Part shown: positions 1 through 8,035 of the stretch, piece after piece
How positions within the stretch are numbered: position 1 is the first letter of the stretch
Layout of the letters: each line of letters begins with the position of its first letter
From: Arsenicibacter rosenii
GTDB taxonomy: Bacteria; Bacteroidota; Bacteroidia; Cytophagales; Spirosomataceae
Direction: 5' to 3'
Length of the DNA stretch: 64,000 nt
NCBI RefSeq assembly: GCF_001870735.1
Contig: NZ_MORL01000003.1
Location: forward strand, 124,001-188,000
The notes under the pieces: generated by a model
Seen by the model: the letters and a program-made list of their open reading frames with translations, nothing else
What the model was told of the DNA's origin: nothing
Databases searched by the model: none
Program-made: the position numbers and the translations under genes

Positions 1-614
1 CCGGTTTTGTTGCGGACCATATTCCTGACTTTGACCGGGAGATTAACCCCCGGCTGCTCGCCCTGACCGGCTGGCAGGTTGTAGCGGTCCCCGGGCTGAT
101 TGACAACCGGACGTTTTTTACGCTCATGGCGAACCGGCAGTTTCCGGCAACGACCTGGCTGCGCCGCGCCGATCAGCTCGACTACCTGCAGGAGCCGGAT
201 ATGTTCCACGATACGTTCGGGCATGTTCCATTGCTGTCGAATCAGGCGTTTTGTAATTTTCTGGCATCGCTCAGTCAGCTCGCCCTTGACCATATTCAGA
301 GCGAAGAAGCCATCGACATGATTTCGCGGCTTTACTGGTATACGGTCGAATTTGGATTAATTCAGGAACCGGAGGGGCTTCGCATTTACGGAGGCGGTAT
401 TTTATCGTCGCCTGGTGAAACTACCTATAGCCTGTATGACCCGACACCGCACCGGTTGCCGTATGAGGTGTCTACCCTGCTGATGACACCCTATATCATC
501 GACCGCTACCAGGACCGGTATTTCGTGATCCGTTCGTACGAAGAACTGTACCATTCGGTACCGGCTATTGCCCGTAATCTGGAGTTGCTGCTGACAAATT
601 CCGTACATCTGTAG
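1..614 (+). CDS. phhA: Phenylalanine 4-monooxygenase, 5'-truncated by the window edge
   Basis: The enzyme hydroxylates phenylalanine to tyrosine using Fe(II), O2 and a tetrahydropterin, the entry step of aromatic amino acid breakdown. The reading frame is already open at base 3, so the N-terminus lies outside the window; the first internal ATG (126) is not the start. The iron site is visible: EPDMFHDTFGHVPLL carries the two His ligands (codons 207-209 and 222-224), and YWYTVEFGLI carries the Glu ligand. The rest of the C-terminal catalytic core, including the GGGILSS segment, is intact and ends normally at a TAG stop. The nearby fumarylacetoacetase gene acts later in the same pathway, which supports the call. 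The family assignment is secure; the full length cannot be judged. Confidence 0.95.
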   Translation, partial: GFVADHIPDFDREINPRLLALTGWQVVAVPGLIDNRTFFTLMANRQFPATTWLRRADQLDYLQEPDMFHDTFGHVPLLSNQAFCNFLASLSQLALDHIQSEEAIDMISRLYWYTVEFGLIQEPEGLRIYGGGILSSPGETTYSLYDPTPHRLPYEVSTLLMTPYIIDRYQDRYFVIRSYEELYHSVPAIARNLELLLTNSVHL

Positions 615-723
615 AGATCAGAACAAAATTGAATTATATTGATTGCTAGCAGAATATTATTAACAAGTTCTGCAAAACAACAATATACTCCGTAACAGAA
701 AGTGCCCAAATAGCGTATTTAAT

Positions 724-731
724 TACATTTG
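724..731 (+). promoter_or_regulatory. Candidate -7 box (TACATTTG) upstream of the marR-like gene
   Basis: The octamer matches the Bacteroidota consensus TAnnTTTG and lies in the AT-rich 170-bp gap after phhA. It would start transcription near 737 and give a leader of about 48 nt before the ATG at 785. No clear -33 element (TTG or TTTG) is seen at the expected spacing, so this is a candidate only. Confidence 0.35.
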
Positions 732-784
732 TAATAATTTTAATAATTGCTATTAACCAATTTCCGTTATCTGATCTTTACAAC

Positions 785-1222
785 ATGACGCATCCTTCTG
801 ATTCGCGTGCTTACTTTTTCAAAATTGACACAACCATTAAAAAAATCAGGAATGCCCTCCAGAAGCAGTTTAATGATGCAGGGTTTGACCTGACGGTTGA
901 TCAATGGGTGGTACTCGACCACATTGCCAGAAATCCGGGCATCAGTCAGAATCTCCTGGCCGACCTGACGGCCAAGGACGCCCCGACGGTGACCCGGATT
1001 ATCGACCTTCTCGCCAAAAAAAGCCTCGTTGAGCGCCGGATGGCGGAAGATGATCGCCGGAAGTTTCTGATTTATCCGACTAAAAACGGGCAACAGAAAT
1101 ACAGCGAAATGTTACCTACCGTGGCGGCAATCCGCCGGAAAGGATGGGGAAACCTGAACGAAGACGATTACCATCACTTCGTCAGAATTATGGATTCTAT
1201 CTACAATAACTTTAACGACTGA
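785..1222 (+). CDS. MarR-family winged-helix transcriptional regulator
   Basis: A 145-residue protein of normal MarR length. A helical dimerisation segment (1-30) is followed by a winged-helix DNA-binding domain: the segment around residues 55-75 (ISQNLLADLTAKDAPTVTR) reads as the helix-turn-helix, and KKSLVERRMAEDDRRKFLI is the characteristic wing with its D-R-R motif. MarR proteins usually bind palindromic operators as dimers and release DNA on binding a phenolic or other aromatic ligand. It lies between phhA and fahA on the same strand, so control of aromatic amino acid catabolism is the natural inference, but no operator palindrome was identified. The ligand is unknown. Confidence 0.88.
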   Translation: MTHPSDSRAYFFKIDTTIKKIRNALQKQFNDAGFDLTVDQWVVLDHIARNPGISQNLLADLTAKDAPTVTRIIDLLAKKSLVERRMAEDDRRKFLIYPTKNGQQKYSEMLPTVAAIRRKGWGNLNEDDYHHFVRIMDSIYNNFND

Positions 1223-1278
1223 TTGGCCAGACAGGTTGGTGTGTCTGGTTAACGCAGGCCGGACAACTTTCTCCAGCT

Positions 1279-2472
1279 ATGTTTGGTATTTTCAGCTACG
1301 GCATTGCCAGCCCACGGGTTGGCTACAAAACAGGTGACTACGTTTTAGACCTCGAAGTGGTCGGCCTGCTCGGTTTTTTCCGCGACCTGTCCGTCGATCC
1401 GGCCGTATTTGCTCAACCTGCCTTAAACAATTTTATTGCCCTTGGCAACACTGCCTGGGTGGCTGTTCAGGATCGGATCCAATCCCTCCTCAACGATCCT
1501 GAACAGCCTCTGGCTTCTATCCACGATCAGGTGTTTATTGATCTGTCCGGAGTGACAATGCACCTGCCCGTTCAGATCGGCGACTACACCGATTTTTATG
1601 CCGGTATAGAGCATGCCCGGAATGTCGGCCTGATGTTCCGCCCCAACGGCGATCCGCTGCTCCCGAATTACCGCCATCTGCCGGTTGCGTATCATGGCCG
1701 TGCCTCGTCCATTGTGGTTTCCGGCACACCGGTCAAACGCCCTGACGGTCAGTTTCTGCGCCATGACCAGCCCGTTTTCGGCCCGACAGAAGCACTTGAT
1801 TTTGAACTGGAGCTGGGGCTGATTATCGGCAGGAAAACCCCGCAGGGAACACCCGTACCGACCGACGAAGCAGAAGACTGCATCTTTGGCGTTGTGCTTT
1901 TCAACGACTGGTCGGCCCGCGACATTCAGCGGTGGGAATATCAGCCGCTCGGCCCGTTTCTGGCCAAAAACTTTGCCTCCACCATGTCGGCATGGGTACT
2001 GCCCTTTTACCAGCTGGAAGCGGCCAGAATCGCAGGGCCGGCACAGGAACCCACTCCGCTGCCTTATCTGCAAACCCGTCAGCCCGGTCATTTTGATATT
2101 CATCTGGAGGTATTTTTACAGCCTGCCAACGGCGATGAAGTCCTGCTCAGCCAGTCCAATGCACGGCATCTGTACTGGAATTTTGCCCAGATGATTGCCC
2201 ACCATACCATAAATGGCTGTAACCTCAACATCGGCGATGTACTGGCATCCGGCACCATTTCGGCCCCCGCCGCAGAAAACAGTCCGGCTGGTACAGGCAC
2301 CTTTGGCTCTTTGCTTGAATTGTCGTGGGGTGGTCAAAAACCCGTTACGCTTCCGGATGGCAGCACCCGAACCTATCTGCATGACGGCGATACCATTACG
2401 CTGCGCGGCTGGATAGAAACCGCCACCGGCCGGCTTGAACTGGGAGAAGCACGCGGGCAGATCGTTGGCTAA
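1279..2472 (+). CDS. fahA: Fumarylacetoacetase
   Basis: Hydrolyses fumarylacetoacetate to fumarate and acetoacetate, the last step of tyrosine breakdown through homogentisate. The 397-residue protein has an N-terminal SH3-like domain and a C-terminal FAH hydrolase fold. Metal and catalytic residues known from the mammalian enzyme can be matched: Asp105 in TDFYAG, His112 in EHARNVG, Glu176 and Glu178 in DFELELG, and Asp210 in FNDWSARDIQRWE. The frame is open upstream of 1279 back into marR sequence but offers no ATG, so this ATG is used; the N-terminus is slightly shorter than in many relatives. It follows the MarR gene by 56 bp and may be cotranscribed with it. Confidence 0.96.
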   Translation: MFGIFSYGIASPRVGYKTGDYVLDLEVVGLLGFFRDLSVDPAVFAQPALNNFIALGNTAWVAVQDRIQSLLNDPEQPLASIHDQVFIDLSGVTMHLPVQIGDYTDFYAGIEHARNVGLMFRPNGDPLLPNYRHLPVAYHGRASSIVVSGTPVKRPDGQFLRHDQPVFGPTEALDFELELGLIIGRKTPQGTPVPTDEAEDCIFGVVLFNDWSARDIQRWEYQPLGPFLAKNFASTMSAWVLPFYQLEAARIAGPAQEPTPLPYLQTRQPGHFDIHLEVFLQPANGDEVLLSQSNARHLYWNFAQMIAHHTINGCNLNIGDVLASGTISAPAAENSPAGTGTFGSLLELSWGGQKPVTLPDGSTRTYLHDGDTITLRGWIETATGRLELGEARGQIVG

Positions 2473-2538
2473 CGATACATTTTACTGACCTTTATCCGGA
2501 CAACTTTTGTTATTCCGGTGTACTGTAATTGCTACTTT

Positions 2539-3429
2539 ATGAAAACCATTAAACCTGCCGACATTCCTCATCCCGACTTTCACCGGCTTATGATCGGAGC
2601 CATTGGCCCCCGGCCGATTGCCTTTGCCAGCACCATCGATGGTTCGGGAGCCGTTAACCTGAGTCCGTTCAGTTTTTTCAACATGATGGGCTCTAAACCG
2701 CCAACCGTCGTTTTTGCAACAACCATCAACCGGCATCTCCAGAAAAAACATACGTTGCTGAATATCGAAGCCGTACCGGAAGTGGTCATTAACATTGTTA
2801 ACTACGCGATGGTAGAGCAGATGTCGCTCTCAAGCGCCGAATTTGAGCGCGGTGTCAGTGAGTTTGAGAAGGCCGGATTTACGCCGGTAGCCTCTACCCT
2901 GGTGCTTCCGCCCCGCGTTGCCGAATCGCCGGTGGCGTTTGAGTGCCGCGTTACGCAACTTATCCCGATTGGGGAGGGGGCAGGCAGCAGTCATCTGATT
3001 GTGGCCGAAATTGTGCTGGCCCACGTTAAGGAGGAGATTCTGGATGAACACGGCACCATCGACCCGGCTAAAATTGACCTCATCGGCCGGATGGGCGGCA
3101 ACTGGTATGCACGGGCCAACGGGGAGGCTTTGTTTGAAGTAGCCCGCCCACAACGGGGCATCGGTTTCGATCAGCTTCCGCTCAGTGTGCGGGAAAGCCG
3201 CATTCTCTCCGGAAATGACCTGGGTAAACTGGCCGCCGTACTGGAATTACCGGCGGCAGAAGAGGTACTGGCCTACCGGCAATCGGGAAAGGTAACGGCA
3301 TTGTTCGAAGAAGCAGAGGCAGGCTGCGCTTACCTGCCTGATTTGCTGCACAGCCGTGCCAAACACCTGCTTCAGGCCAGCCAGGTAAACGAAGCCTGGC
3401 TGGTTCTGTTACAAACGAGCCTCACCTAA
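2539..3429 (+). CDS. Flavin reductase-like (FMN-binding split-barrel) protein
   Basis: A 296-residue protein related to the DIM6/NTAB flavoprotein family. Residues 15-50 (LMIGAIGPRPIAFASTID, then NLSPFSFFNMM) form the typical FMN-binding split barrel, in which the S-P-F-S-F segment contacts the flavin phosphate. Members reduce FMN with NAD(P)H or use bound flavin directly; the substrate here is unknown. The C-terminal 90 residues are an extra helical region seen in Bacteroidota relatives. The ATG at 2539 was preferred over an in-frame GTG at 2518 because homology begins at KTIKPADIPHPDF. An AACTTTTG box at 2502-2509 is a possible promoter element. Its position after fahA suggests, but does not prove, a role in aromatic metabolism. 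Confidence 0.85.
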   Translation: MKTIKPADIPHPDFHRLMIGAIGPRPIAFASTIDGSGAVNLSPFSFFNMMGSKPPTVVFATTINRHLQKKHTLLNIEAVPEVVINIVNYAMVEQMSLSSAEFERGVSEFEKAGFTPVASTLVLPPRVAESPVAFECRVTQLIPIGEGAGSSHLIVAEIVLAHVKEEILDEHGTIDPAKIDLIGRMGGNWYARANGEALFEVARPQRGIGFDQLPLSVRESRILSGNDLGKLAAVLELPAAEEVLAYRQSGKVTALFEEAEAGCAYLPDLLHSRAKHLLQASQVNEAWLVLLQTSLT

Positions 3430-3537
3430 ACCAGGAATTCACATTTTTTCGGTACTTTTTTTGTACATACGCTTGGTATTATGTGAATAATCAATGGAAT
3501 TACTATATTCGCCCAGTTCCAAAACCACAGACTTACC

Positions 3538-3900
3538 ATGACCCTTTCTACTGAAGCCTTTTTAGAATCGTACAAACCTGAAGTCCGGGATTTAGCCTTA
3601 CGCATACGCGATGTCGTCCGCGATGTCTTACATGATACCAGTGAAACGGTCAATCCGGCCTATAAGACCATTATCTATGGAGCAGGTCCACACATGTCTG
3701 ATGAAATCTGCTACATAGCTCCTTTAACGACCAGTGTAAATCTTGGTTTCCCCTATGGAACAAAGTTACCGGATCCGGAAGGATTACTGAAAGGAACGGG
3801 AAAACTGATGCGGCATATCAAGTTTGAAGGTGAAACAGAAGTAGATACCCCTGCTATCCGTGCTATCCTGACCGCCGCCAAAACCCACGGAAACTTTTAA
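3538..3900 (+). CDS. DUF1801 domain protein
   Basis: A 120-residue protein matching the small alpha-beta DUF1801 (YdhG-like) fold. The N-terminal helix runs through FLESYKPEVRDLALRIRDVV, followed by strands around YKTIIYGAG, EICYIAPLTTSVNLGF and a C-terminal segment LMRHIKFEGETEVDTPAIRAILTAA. Family members are widespread, cytosolic and biochemically uncharacterised; some relatives are annotated as iron-chaperone-like, but nothing here supports that. It is transcribed alone and converges on the gamma-glutamyltransferase gene, with an inverted repeat between them. Confidence 0.8.
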   Translation: MTLSTEAFLESYKPEVRDLALRIRDVVRDVLHDTSETVNPAYKTIIYGAGPHMSDEICYIAPLTTSVNLGFPYGTKLPDPEGLLKGTGKLMRHIKFEGETEVDTPAIRAILTAAKTHGNF

Positions 3901-3910
3901 TATAAATGGA

Positions 3911-3976
3911 TAATGTACAATGAATAATAGATAATGAGTCACAAGCCTGCTACTTCACATTATTCATTGTACATTA
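3911..3976. repeat. 18-bp perfect inverted repeat of low-complexity words
   Basis: The arms 3911-3928 (TAATGTACAATGAATAAT) and 3959-3976 are exact reverse complements around a 30-nt loop. The sequence is made of short AATG/AATA words and lies in the 97-bp gap between convergent genes, where it could also act as a transcription barrier. It has no U-tract typical of an intrinsic terminator. Confidence 0.75.
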
Positions 3977-3997
3977 CTCATTAACAATTATTCATTT

Positions 3998-5818
3998 TTA
4001 AAACCCAATTGCTGTATTATCCGCTCTCGGGTCGGAGGCACCCTCGTAAGAGCCATCCGGCCGTACCAGAACACAATCCATCCGGCCGAGTGTATTGGTC
4101 AATTGCTCCAGAATATATCCCCGGCCTTGTAAAGCCCTGATGGTTTGATCCGTAAATGCCCCGTTTTCGAAGGTTGTTTTGTCGGGTAGCCACTGGTGGT
4201 GGAACTTCAGGGCATTTACTGACTGCTGCATGGTCATGCCATGCTCAATTACGTTCAGAATCGTCTGAAATACCGATGTAATAATGGTTGAGCCACCCGG
4301 CGTACCGACGACCATAAATAGCTTACCGTCTTTTTCGATAATGGTTGGCGTCATCGACGAGAGCATCCGTTTGCCCGGCGCAATGGCGTTGGCCTGATTG
4401 CCGATCAGCCCGAACATGTTCGGTACACCCGGCTTAATGCTGAAGTCATCCATTTCGTTGTTCATAAAGAACCCGCCGCCACCGATTACGACACGGCTAC
4501 CGTAGCCACCATTCAGCGTTGTCGTGATTGAAACAGCATTGCCCTCCCTGTCGACAATCGAAAAGTGCGTTGTTTCAAGGCTTTCGTAGCCCGGGATTGT
4601 CCCGCCCTTAACGGCTTTACTGTCGGTCGCTTTCGCAAATGAGAAATCAGTCCAGCGGTGTTTCAGATAGGCACGATCAATAAGCTGCCCGACAGGGACT
4701 TTTACGAAGTCCGGATCACCCAGAAATTTAGCACGGTCGGCATACACGCGGCGTTCGGCTTCAATCATCACCTGCACCGTTGAGTCACGGTTCCAGCCCC
4801 AGCGGCGCAGCGGATAAGGCTCCACAAAACGCAGCAGCTGCAGCAAGGCTACCCCACCGCTCGACGTTGGGGGCATGGTAATGATCGAAAATTCCTTGTA
4901 CGACGCCTTAATCGGATCACGCCAGACCGAGTGGTAGTTTTTCAGATCTTCGGCCGAAATCAGCCCGTTGCCCTGCTCCATTTCAGACACCAGCAACCGG
5001 GCCGTCTCGCCCTCATAAAATCCGGCACGTCCTTTATCCTGAATCCGGCGCAGCACGGCCGCGAGATCTTTCTGAATCAGTACATCGCCTTTGGCCCAGG
5101 CCGTCGTATCGCCGGGGGTCTGGCTGGCTTTCATGAAATAGCTTTTTCCGGGGTTGATCCGCATCAGGTCTTTTTTCACACGGTTCAGTCCGTTGGCTTC
5201 GCGCTCCGTCAGCACCACTCCCTTTTCGGCCAGATCGATTGCCGGCTGAAGGACCTGTGCCCAGCTCAGCTTTCCGAACCGTTTGTGTGCTTCAACCATA
5301 CCATCAACCGACCCGGGTACGCCACTCGCCAGGTGCCCGCTGATACTCAGCCCCTGCATCACATTACCCGACGCATCGAGGTACATATTCTGATGGGCCT
5401 TGCCCGGTGCTTTTTCGCGGAAATCGAGCGTATAGGCATTGCCCTTTGCATCGCGGAACACCATAAAGCCCCCGCCGCCGATGTTGCCTGCTGCCGGATA
5501 GACCACCGCTAAGGCAAACTGCACTGCCACTGCCGCGTCTACCGCATTACCACCGGCCTTCATAATCTCTGTGCCGACACGGCTAGCATCCGGATGTGCC
5601 GACGCCACCACCCCATTCCGTGCAATAACCCCCTGCCGGTCGGAGTAAAATGGTTTGACCGTCGGGTCTTCATTGGAATACTGATAGACACCCTGGCTTT
5701 TGGCAAGGCCGGGTTGTTGCTGCGTGGTAGATGATACAGGTTTGCTGGTTTTGCAGGCCGCAAATGCCAATGCAAAAAGCAGCGCATACGCATTCGCGTG
5801 TAGAACTTTTTTCAGCAT
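3998..5818 (-). CDS. ggt: Gamma-glutamyltransferase, lipoprotein form
   Basis: Cleaves or transfers the gamma-glutamyl group of glutathione and related compounds in the periplasm or at the outer membrane. The 606-residue precursor has a lipoprotein signal ending LAFAAC (Cys22), so it is probably lipid-anchored. The Ntn-hydrolase fold is complete: an N-terminal large subunit (GGNAVDAAVAVQFALAVV, then GNIGGGGFMV) and a processing site before Thr416 in ETTHFSIVD, where Thr416 becomes the N-terminal nucleophile of the small subunit. The C-terminal SSMTPTI and GTPGGSTI segments match the substrate-binding loops. Length and motifs are normal for active enzymes. It is monocistronic between two convergent or divergent neighbours. 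Confidence 0.95.
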   Translation of the reverse strand: MLKKVLHANAYALLFALAFAACKTSKPVSSTTQQQPGLAKSQGVYQYSNEDPTVKPFYSDRQGVIARNGVVASAHPDASRVGTEIMKAGGNAVDAAVAVQFALAVVYPAAGNIGGGGFMVFRDAKGNAYTLDFREKAPGKAHQNMYLDASGNVMQGLSISGHLASGVPGSVDGMVEAHKRFGKLSWAQVLQPAIDLAEKGVVLTEREANGLNRVKKDLMRINPGKSYFMKASQTPGDTTAWAKGDVLIQKDLAAVLRRIQDKGRAGFYEGETARLLVSEMEQGNGLISAEDLKNYHSVWRDPIKASYKEFSIITMPPTSSGGVALLQLLRFVEPYPLRRWGWNRDSTVQVMIEAERRVYADRAKFLGDPDFVKVPVGQLIDRAYLKHRWTDFSFAKATDSKAVKGGTIPGYESLETTHFSIVDREGNAVSITTTLNGGYGSRVVIGGGGFFMNNEMDDFSIKPGVPNMFGLIGNQANAIAPGKRMLSSMTPTIIEKDGKLFMVVGTPGGSTIITSVFQTILNVIEHGMTMQQSVNALKFHHQWLPDKTTFENGAFTDQTIRALQGRGYILEQLTNTLGRMDCVLVRPDGSYEGASDPRADNTAIGF

Positions 5819-6035
5819 GATTCAGGAGGCAGGTAGTTGTTGAATCCACTAATCTACAAATAAAACCCGGATTCGGTAACCGCACCCGGTAAACAAACAC
5901 GGAGCTTCCTGCTTTAAAGGTTTCTATTTCTCCCCCATTTTTGCCAGTTTTACAGAAAAATAGAATCCGGCCTGCTCCGCTTGCCGATTTCCGGTACGGG
6001 AAATCACACAATGGCCCGTTTTGACTTACTAACAT

Positions 6036-6902
6036 ATGGCAATGACAGCAAAGCCTCTATATAAACACCTCTCTCAGCAAATTACCGCCTATGCTCCCGA
6101 AGAAGCCCGGGAGATGGCCTTTATGTTACTTGACCATTACTTTGGCCTGCGGAAGGCCGATGTCTTGTCTGATAAATCCCTGCCCGCCAACCGTACTGAG
6201 CCGGACTGGAATCAGATCATCAGCCGGCTGAACAATCAGGAACCGATTCAGCACGTGATCGGTACGACGATTTTTTGCGGACTGGAGTTTGAAGTATCAC
6301 CGGATGTGCTGATCCCCCGTCCGGAAACGGAAGACCTTGTCCGGCTGATCATGCACGACTTTGCCGACCGTGCCGACCCGATAGAGGCCGGTCCGGTTCA
6401 GGTGCTGGATATGGGCACCGGCAGCGGCTGTCTGGCCGTTACGCTGGCCCGTTTTCTGCCAACGTCGATCGTAACGGCCTGGGACGTGTCGGAAAAAGCC
6501 CTGTCGATGGCCCGGCGCAATGCCGAAAATCTGCATGCAGAGGTTACTTTTGAAAATCAGGATTTGCTCAGTATTCCGGCGACCGACACCCGCAAATTCG
6601 ACTGTATCGTGAGCAATCCGCCGTATGTTACGCGCTCAGAAGCGGCTCAGATGGACCGGAATGTGCTTGATTACGAGCCGGATGTGGCGCTTTTTGTCGA
6701 AGACAGCGATCCGCTTATTTTTTACAAGGCCGTAGCCGATTACAGCAAGGCGCACCTCAATGCCGACGGTGCCTGCTACGTCGAAATCAACGAGCGGTTT
6801 GGAGAAGCCACCCGTCAGGTGTTCGAAGAGCGTGGCTTCCGCCAGATTCAGGTCTACAGAGACATTCATGGTAAAGACCGCAGTATCCGGGCTACGTTTT
6901 AA
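6036..6902 (+). CDS. prmC: Peptide chain release factor N5-glutamine methyltransferase
   Basis: Methylates the glutamine of the GGQ motif in release factors, using S-adenosylmethionine, to support translation termination. The 288-residue protein has an N-terminal five-helix domain that binds the release factor (1-100, with the conserved IQHVIGTTIF and LIPRPETE) and a C-terminal class I methyltransferase domain. The SAM site is VLDMGTGSGCLAV (123-135), and the catalytic NPPY tetrad is at 194-197. The start could be Met1 or Met3. It stands divergent from ggt and is followed after 67 bp by the moxR-type ATPase gene. Confidence 0.95.
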   Translation: MAMTAKPLYKHLSQQITAYAPEEAREMAFMLLDHYFGLRKADVLSDKSLPANRTEPDWNQIISRLNNQEPIQHVIGTTIFCGLEFEVSPDVLIPRPETEDLVRLIMHDFADRADPIEAGPVQVLDMGTGSGCLAVTLARFLPTSIVTAWDVSEKALSMARRNAENLHAEVTFENQDLLSIPATDTRKFDCIVSNPPYVTRSEAAQMDRNVLDYEPDVALFVEDSDPLIFYKAVADYSKAHLNADGACYVEINERFGEATRQVFEERGFRQIQVYRDIHGKDRSIRATF

Positions 6903-6969
6903 CGGCCGCTAAGGGTTAGTGAACAGGGCTGGTTCGGCTGTCACTAACCACAAGCCCTCATCAACCATT

Positions 6970-7944
6970 ATGCAAGCAACGTCGTTTACCTATCACGCTA
7001 AAATAAAAGAAGTTACGTCTGAAATCGGCAAGATCGTTGTCGGGCAGGACCGCCTCATAGACCGGCTGCTGGTCGGGCTGTTTACCGGCGGGCATATTCT
7101 GCTGGAAGGCGTTCCCGGTCTGGCAAAGACCCTGACGATCAATACGCTGGCTAAAGTACTTCAGCTTGATTTTCAGCGCATTCAGTTTACGCCTGACCTG
7201 CTCCCCGCCGATCTGATCGGGACGATGATCTATAATCAGAAAACGGGGGATTTTGAGGTTAAGCAAGGTCCGATTTTTGCCAACCTGATTCTGGCCGACG
7301 AGATTAACCGCTCTCCGGCAAAGGTGCAGTCTGCCCTGCTGGAAGCCATGCAGGAAAAGCAGGTGACCATCGGCGAAGAGACGTTTATTCTCAATCCGCC
7401 TTTTCTTGTTCTGGCTACGCAAAACCCTGTCGAACAGGAAGGTACCTATCCGTTGCCGGAAGCCCAGGTGGACCGGTTCATGATGAAGGTGTTCGTCGAT
7501 TACCTGAGTAAGGAAGACGAACTACAGGTAATGCGGCGGATGTCGAATATGAACTTCAACTACGAAGTGCAGCCAATTCTGGAAACCGACGACATTACGG
7601 CCATCCGGAATGAGATCAACAACGTAAATATATCCGAGTCGCTGGAGCAGTACATCATTGAGCTGGTGTTTGCAACCCGCCGTCCGCTGGAATATAACCT
7701 GCGCGATGAAGCCCGTTATATTCAGTTCGGGGTGTCGCCACGGGCCAGTATCAACCTGAATCTGGCCGCCAAAGCCATTGCCTACTTCGACCAGCGCGAC
7801 TATGTGTTGCCGGAAGACATCAAAGAGGTAATGCCGGACGTGTTCAATCACCGGATTATGCTTAACTACGAAGCCGAGGCCGACGGGGTCAATACCCTGC
7901 AGGTCATCGACTCCATCCTCCGCAAAGTCGCGATTGGACGATAA
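6970..7944 (+). CDS. MoxR-family AAA+ ATPase
   Basis: A 324-residue AAA+ ATPase of the MoxR group, chaperone-like proteins that help mature or activate other complexes, often with von Willebrand factor A partners. Walker A is GVPGLAKT (47-54), Walker B is LILADE (106-111), and the sensor 1/second-region segment is LATQNPVEQEGTYPLPEAQ. The C-terminal lid domain is present. Met at 6970 begins the region of homology; an upstream GTG at 6919 would add 17 residues that look like untranslated leader. No vWA, DUF58 or BatA-like gene is adjacent, which is unusual for this family, so the client cannot be guessed. A 34-bp hairpin follows 7 bp after the stop. Confidence 0.93.
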   Translation: MQATSFTYHAKIKEVTSEIGKIVVGQDRLIDRLLVGLFTGGHILLEGVPGLAKTLTINTLAKVLQLDFQRIQFTPDLLPADLIGTMIYNQKTGDFEVKQGPIFANLILADEINRSPAKVQSALLEAMQEKQVTIGEETFILNPPFLVLATQNPVEQEGTYPLPEAQVDRFMMKVFVDYLSKEDELQVMRRMSNMNFNYEVQPILETDDITAIRNEINNVNISESLEQYIIELVFATRRPLEYNLRDEARYIQFGVSPRASINLNLAAKAIAYFDQRDYVLPEDIKEVMPDVFNHRIMLNYEAEADGVNTLQVIDSILRKVAIGR

Positions 7945-7950
7945 ATTTAT

Positions 7951-8025
7951 TGCGTGATTGGGTGAGTGAGCGATTGAGTGAATTAACGCAGAATTCACTC
8001 AATCGCTCACTCACCCAATCACGCA
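7951..8025. repeat. Perfect 34-bp inverted repeat with 7-nt loop filling the moxR-rsmA gap
   Basis: Arms 7951-7984 and 7992-8025 are exact reverse complements; the loop is AACGCAG. The arm shows a 4-bp beat (GATT GGGT GAGT GAGC GATT GAGT GAAT). The element lies 7 bp after the MoxR stop and 10 bp before the rsmA ATG, on the coding strand of both, so any readthrough mRNA would carry a very stable stem just upstream of rsmA. There is no U-tract. Confidence 0.9.
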
Positions 8026-8035
8026 TTGCCAGCTT

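Noticed and set aside
1227-1248. 7-bp inverted repeat between marR and fahA as an operator or terminator
   Set aside because: Too short and without a T-run; a MarR operator is possible but cannot be supported.
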